Below, piece after piece: positions 7,159-11,457 of a stretch of DNA of 11,457 bases. The notes under the pieces are model-generated. The model was not told the origin of the DNA and did no database searches. It saw nothing but the letters and a program-made list of their open reading frames with translations. Each line of letters opens with the position of its first letter. Position 1 is the stretch's first letter. This DNA comes from an uncultured Lysobacteraceae bacterium (lineage in GTDB: Bacteria > Pseudomonadota > Gammaproteobacteria > Xanthomonadales > Rhodanobacteraceae). The translations under genes were made by a program, and so were the position numbers. Location: NCBI GenBank assembly GCA_946480705.1, contig CAMLLF010000054.1, positions 1 through 11,457 on the forward strand. The letters are read 5' to 3'.

Positions 7159-8070
7159 ATGATTAAACAACGCACGCTCAAGAACGTTATTCGGGCGACA
7201 GGCGTCGGCATCCACACCGGCGAAAAGGTCTACATGACCCTGCGTCCGGCGGCGGTCGACACGGGCATCGTGTTCCGTCGCGTGGATCTGAATCCGCCGG
7301 TGGAAATCCACGCCCGCGCGGAAAACGTCGGCGACACCAGCCTTTCCAGCACCCTGATCAAGGGAACGATCCGCGTATCGACAGTCGAACATCTGCTGTC
7401 GGCCATGGCGGGTCTCGGTATCGACAACGCCTACGTCGACCTGTCGGCCTCGGAAGTGCCGATCATGGACGGCAGCGCTGGCCCGTTCGTATTCCTGCTG
7501 CAGTCCGCGGGCATCGAAGAACAGCCCAAGGCCAAGCGCTTCATTCGCATCAAGAAACCGCTCGTCGTCAAGGAAGGCGACAAATGGGCGCGTTTCGAGC
7601 CGTTCGACGGCTTCAAGGTCGGTTTCTCGATCGACTTCAACCACCCGATCTTCACCGCGCAGACCTCCCGCGCGGAAATCGACTTCTCGACGACCTCGTT
7701 CGTCAAGGAAGTCTCCCGTGCCCGTACCTTCGGCTTCATGCGCGACATCGAAATGCTGCGCGAGCGGAATCTGGTCCTGGGCGGGTCCATGGACAACGCG
7801 ATCGTCCTCGACGACTATCGCGTCCTCAACGAAGACGGCTTGCGCTACGAGGACGAATTCGTCAAACACAAGATCCTCGACGCGATCGGCGACTTGTACC
7901 TGCTCGGACACAGCCTCATCGGCGCGTTCTTCGGGCACAAGTCGGGCCATCAGTTGAACAATCTGCTGCTGCGCACGCTGCTGGCTGATACCAGCGCGTG
8001 GGAAGAGGTCTGCTTCGACGACCCGGCAACGGCACCGATTTCCTACGCCCACCCTGCCCAGGCGATGTAG
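7159..8070 (+). CDS. lpxC: LpxC, UDP-3-O-acyl-N-acetylglucosamine deacetylase
   Basis: LpxC is the zinc-dependent cytoplasmic deacetylase that carries out the first committed step of lipid A synthesis. The 303 residues align closely with E. coli LpxC (305), starting [21 protein letters not shown]. The zinc ligands are His78 (in STVEHL), His237 and Asp241 (in [10 protein letters not shown]); the general base is Glu77 and the second active-site histidine is His264 in KSGHQLNN. The start is ATG 7159, preceded by AGGGGA (7143-7148) and an A-rich spacer; an in-frame TTG at 7126 would add 11 residues absent from the family. The C-terminus ([13 protein letters not shown]) differs from the E. coli tail that serves as a FtsH degradation signal, so control of stability may differ. 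It is probably monocistronic: a terminator lies upstream and a convergent gene downstream. Confidence 0.97.
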   Translation: MIKQRTLKNVIRATGVGIHTGEKVYMTLRPAAVDTGIVFRRVDLNPPVEIHARAENVGDTSLSSTLIKGTIRVSTVEHLLSAMAGLGIDNAYVDLSASEVPIMDGSAGPFVFLLQSAGIEEQPKAKRFIRIKKPLVVKEGDKWARFEPFDGFKVGFSIDFNHPIFTAQTSRAEIDFSTTSFVKEVSRARTFGFMRDIEMLRERNLVLGGSMDNAIVLDDYRVLNEDGLRYEDEFVKHKILDAIGDLYLLGHSLIGAFFGHKSGHQLNNLLLRTLLADTSAWEEVCFDDPATAPISYAHPAQAM

Positions 8071-8081
8071 GAAGGCAACAC

Positions 8082-8108
8082 CACTGCGGCTTTCAGCCAG
8101 CCGCAGTG
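8082..8108. terminator. Hairpin between convergent lpxC and dciA, possible terminator
   Basis: CACTGCGGCT (8082-8091) pairs perfectly with AGCCGCAGTG (8099-8108) around a 7-nt loop, filling most of the 46-bp gap between the lpxC stop and the dciA stop. Its position suggests it ends both transcripts, but neither strand has a proper T-run after the stem, so termination may be weak or Rho-assisted, or the stem may only protect the 3' ends. Confidence 0.5.
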
Positions 8109-8116
8109 CGGCGCGG

Positions 8117-8611
8117 TCAGGTGTCCGCGTCTTTCTTGGAATCAGTGGTTTCGGCGAGGGACGCCATCTTCAGAAACAAGGCCCTGAGTTCGGGGTCTGC
8201 CAGTGTGACTGCGGCCTTGCTCAAATGCTCGGCGGCGGTGTGTGAAAGCGGCTTCCGCCTTGCAGGCTCCGGGGGAACGGACGGCAAGGGTGCCACTTTG
8301 ACGGTGAACGACTTGAAGGGCTGGCCCAGCGCTTTTTGCGCTTCGGCCAGGATCGGGGTCTGGTGAAGTCTCAGCTTCGCTGCCCAGGTCGAGGAGTTCG
8401 CCAGAAAAATAACGCGACCCTGTCGCGCGTCCGCCAGACAGCAATGTGGGCGGATCGCGGGAGGTAGCGTCAGGCGTAAACGAAGATCCAGTGCTTCCAG
8501 CGCTCGCGCCCGCTTGATCAGGGACGCGACGGGGGAGGTCTCGCCGACCGGTTTGGGGCCGGACGACGAGCGACGCGACGTGGCCGCGGACGATGGGGTT
8601 TTTGTTTGCAT
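8117..8611 (-). CDS. dciA: DciA (DUF721), replicative helicase loader/operator
   Basis: DciA assists loading or operation of the replicative helicase DnaB in the many bacteria that lack DnaC or DnaI. From ATG 8611 the protein has 164 residues: a low-complexity Ser/Pro N-terminus (1-27), the DUF721 KH-like domain (about 28-108) with ALEALDLRLRLTLPP, then HCCLADARQGRVIFLANSS and Trp76-Ala-Ala-Lys-Leu-Arg, a Pro-rich link, and a helical C-terminal segment from about residue 122. The domain pattern is clear although the family diverges quickly. The start is uncertain: ATG 8644 would give 175 residues, and neither has a good Shine-Dalgarno. The gene converges on lpxC and diverges from the M23 gene. 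DUF721 genes between lpxC and secA are usual in Pseudomonas and Xanthomonas relatives. Confidence 0.85.
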   Translation of the reverse strand: MQTKTPSSAATSRRSSSGPKPVGETSPVASLIKRARALEALDLRLRLTLPPAIRPHCCLADARQGRVIFLANSSTWAAKLRLHQTPILAEAQKALGQPFKSFTVKVAPLPSVPPEPARRKPLSHTAAEHLSKAAVTLADPELRALFLKMASLAETTDSKKDADT

Positions 8612-8642
8612 CGCGGAAACCCAGGCAGAAAACGAATCCGGC

Positions 8643-9584
8643 ATGAACATCATTATCGTCGCAAAGCCGCACGCGGTGCCGCAGACCATCGACCTCGGCT
8701 GCTGGCGCACCCGCATCAAATGCGGCGCGATACTCGGTTGTGCCGCCCTGGCCTGCGCGCTGCTCGGCGTGAGCGTGGCCTACAGCATCGCCGGTCCGAA
8801 GACGCGGACGCTCGCCGAAGTGCGGGAACTGCGCGAACAGAGCGACGCGCGGCTGCGCGAGCTCGAACAGATCAAGCAGAGCACGCAGCGCGATCTCGAC
8901 GCGCTCGCCGTGAAGCTCGGTGCGCTGCAGGCGCATGCGACGCGTCTCAATGCGCTCGGCGAGCGGCTGACCCGCGCCGGCAAGCTCGACGACGGCGAGT
9001 TCCGCTTCTCCGAGGCCCCCTCGGTCGGCGGCCCCGAAGAGCCTATGTCGCCGGTCGTGCATGCGGCGGCGCCCCAGCTGACCGACTCGATCGAGGAACT
9101 GCACGGCCGCTTCGTGCGCCAGCAGGCCCAGCTCGAAGTGCTCGAAAATCTGCTGCTCGACCGCAAGATCGATTCCGACCTGCTGCCGAGCGGCATGCCG
9201 GTCAATTCCGGCTACATCTCCTCGTATTTCGGCGGCCGTCCCGATCCGTTCAACGGCGCCAGCGCGTTTCACTCGGGCATCGACTTCGATGCCAATGTCG
9301 GTGCGGACATCCACTCGGTCGCCGAAGGCGTCGTGACCTGGTCCGGCACTCGTCCCGGTTACGGCAACGTGGTCGAAGTCGATCACGGCAACGGCTACAT
9401 GACCCGCTATGCACATAATTCCCAGAACCTGGCCACGGTCGGCCAGCGCGTCCGCGTCGGCGAAGTCATCGCCAAGGTCGGTTCGACCGGCCGTTCGACC
9501 GGGTCGCACGTGCATTTCGAAGTCTGGCTCAACGGCAAGGCCGTCAATCCCATCGCGTACGTACGTAGCCAGCGCAAGGCCTGA
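8643..9584 (+). CDS. Membrane-anchored M23 family zinc metallopeptidase
   Basis: This is a putative periplasmic peptidoglycan endopeptidase of the LytM/M23 family. From ATG 8643 (MNIIIVAKPHAVPQTIDLG) it has 313 residues: a short cytoplasmic segment, one transmembrane helix (about 28-50), a coiled-coil-like charged region (about 57-116), a linker, a second short helix region (about 145-175) and a C-terminal M23 domain (about 195-305). The zinc and catalytic residues are complete: His210 and Asp214 in HSGID, His258 in YAHNS, and His289 and His291 in SHVHFE. That argues for an active enzyme rather than a degenerate EnvC or NlpD-type activator. A TTG at 8514 would extend the frame but lies inside dciA and precedes residues unlike the family. 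No strong ribosome site is visible. The substrate is not shown by the sequence; DAP cross-links are the usual target. Confidence 0.9.
   Translation: MNIIIVAKPHAVPQTIDLGCWRTRIKCGAILGCAALACALLGVSVAYSIAGPKTRTLAEVRELREQSDARLRELEQIKQSTQRDLDALAVKLGALQAHATRLNALGERLTRAGKLDDGEFRFSEAPSVGGPEEPMSPVVHAAAPQLTDSIEELHGRFVRQQAQLEVLENLLLDRKIDSDLLPSGMPVNSGYISSYFGGRPDPFNGASAFHSGIDFDANVGADIHSVAEGVVTWSGTRPGYGNVVEVDHGNGYMTRYAHNSQNLATVGQRVRVGEVIAKVGSTGRSTGSHVHFEVWLNGKAVNPIAYVRSQRKA
8652..8657 (-). promoter_or_regulatory. Candidate -10 box for dciA
   Basis: On the minus strand GATAAT matches TATAAT in five of six positions, inside codons 4-5 of the divergent peptidase gene. It would start transcription near 8644-8646, just ahead of dciA. 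No good -35 lies 16-18 nt away, and the AT-rich patch may only reflect isoleucine codons of the other gene, so this is tentative. Confidence 0.25.
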
Positions 9585-9640
9585 CAGCGGGCTCTACCGT
9601 TCCGCGGCTCTTGAATCCAGGGGCCTGCAACCCACCATTC

Positions 9641-9675
9641 TTTTCCCGACGCGGCCGCCGGCTTATCATCGGCGG
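9641..9675 (+). promoter_or_regulatory. Candidate secA promoter with flanking inverted repeat
   Basis: TATCAT (9664-9669) matches TATAAT in five of six positions. The stretch 17 nt upstream, TTTTCC (9641-9646), is a poor -35 (three of six). CCGCCG (9655-9660) and CGGCGG (9670-9675) form an inverted repeat on either side of the -10, which could be an operator or a hairpin, or chance in GC-rich DNA. Transcription would start near 9676, giving a leader of about 65 nt for secA. Confidence 0.4.
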
Positions 9676-9741
9676 TCCGCTTGTGCCTGCGCGCTGCGCG
9701 GGCTTCCTGCGTTTTCCCTTTCCTGCTGAGCGATCGATTCC

Positions 9742-11457
<1,716 letters not shown>

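Noticed and set aside
7069..8052. Minus-strand open frame opposite lpxC
   Set aside because: It mirrors lpxC almost exactly, has no family motif, and LpxC is certain on the other strand.

Overview
The window is a very GC-rich stretch of bacterial chromosome carrying the distal half of the division and cell wall (dcw) cluster and the genes that follow it. On the plus strand the order is [ftsW end]-murG-murC-ddlB-ftsQ-ftsA-ftsZ-lpxC. dciA (DUF721) follows on the minus strand, then a membrane-anchored M23 peptidase gene and the first 572 codons of secA on the plus strand. This order, no murB between murC and ddlB, an E. coli-like LpxC and the dciA-M23-secA tail suggest a high-GC gammaproteobacterium, perhaps near the Xanthomonadales or Pseudomonas. 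No marker gene was available, so that placement is an inference from gene order and protein similarity recalled from memory.

Positions 1-5489 form one tightly packed unit. Each junction from murG to ftsA overlaps by 1 or 4 nt (ATGA or TGATG), so translational coupling is likely. These genes make lipid II (MurG, MurC, with DdlB supplying D-Ala-D-Ala) and build the early divisome (FtsQ, FtsA). The packing stops at ftsA: a 170-nt spacer separates it from ftsZ, and 89 nt of that spacer fold on paper into four nearly abutting hairpins. FtsZ ends in the canonical C-terminal peptide that binds FtsA and ZipA.

Positions 6836-7158 hold no gene. This stretch has two GC-rich hairpins just after ftsZ, a short AT-rich palindrome with CGTCA repeats, a textbook Rho-independent terminator (6990-7022) and a probable extended -10 promoter for lpxC. 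lpxC (first committed step of lipid A synthesis) therefore looks like a separate transcription unit. It converges on dciA, with a 10-bp hairpin between them.

dciA (helicase loader or operator) and the M23 peptidase gene are divergent, with start codons about 30 bp apart. secA follows a 157-nt spacer with a candidate promoter, and no secM-like arrest ORF is visible.

The gene content is conserved housekeeping; I see no mobile element, CRISPR array, tRNA, rRNA or new protein system. The unexplained signals are non-coding, mainly the hairpin cluster before ftsZ and the structured spacer after it.
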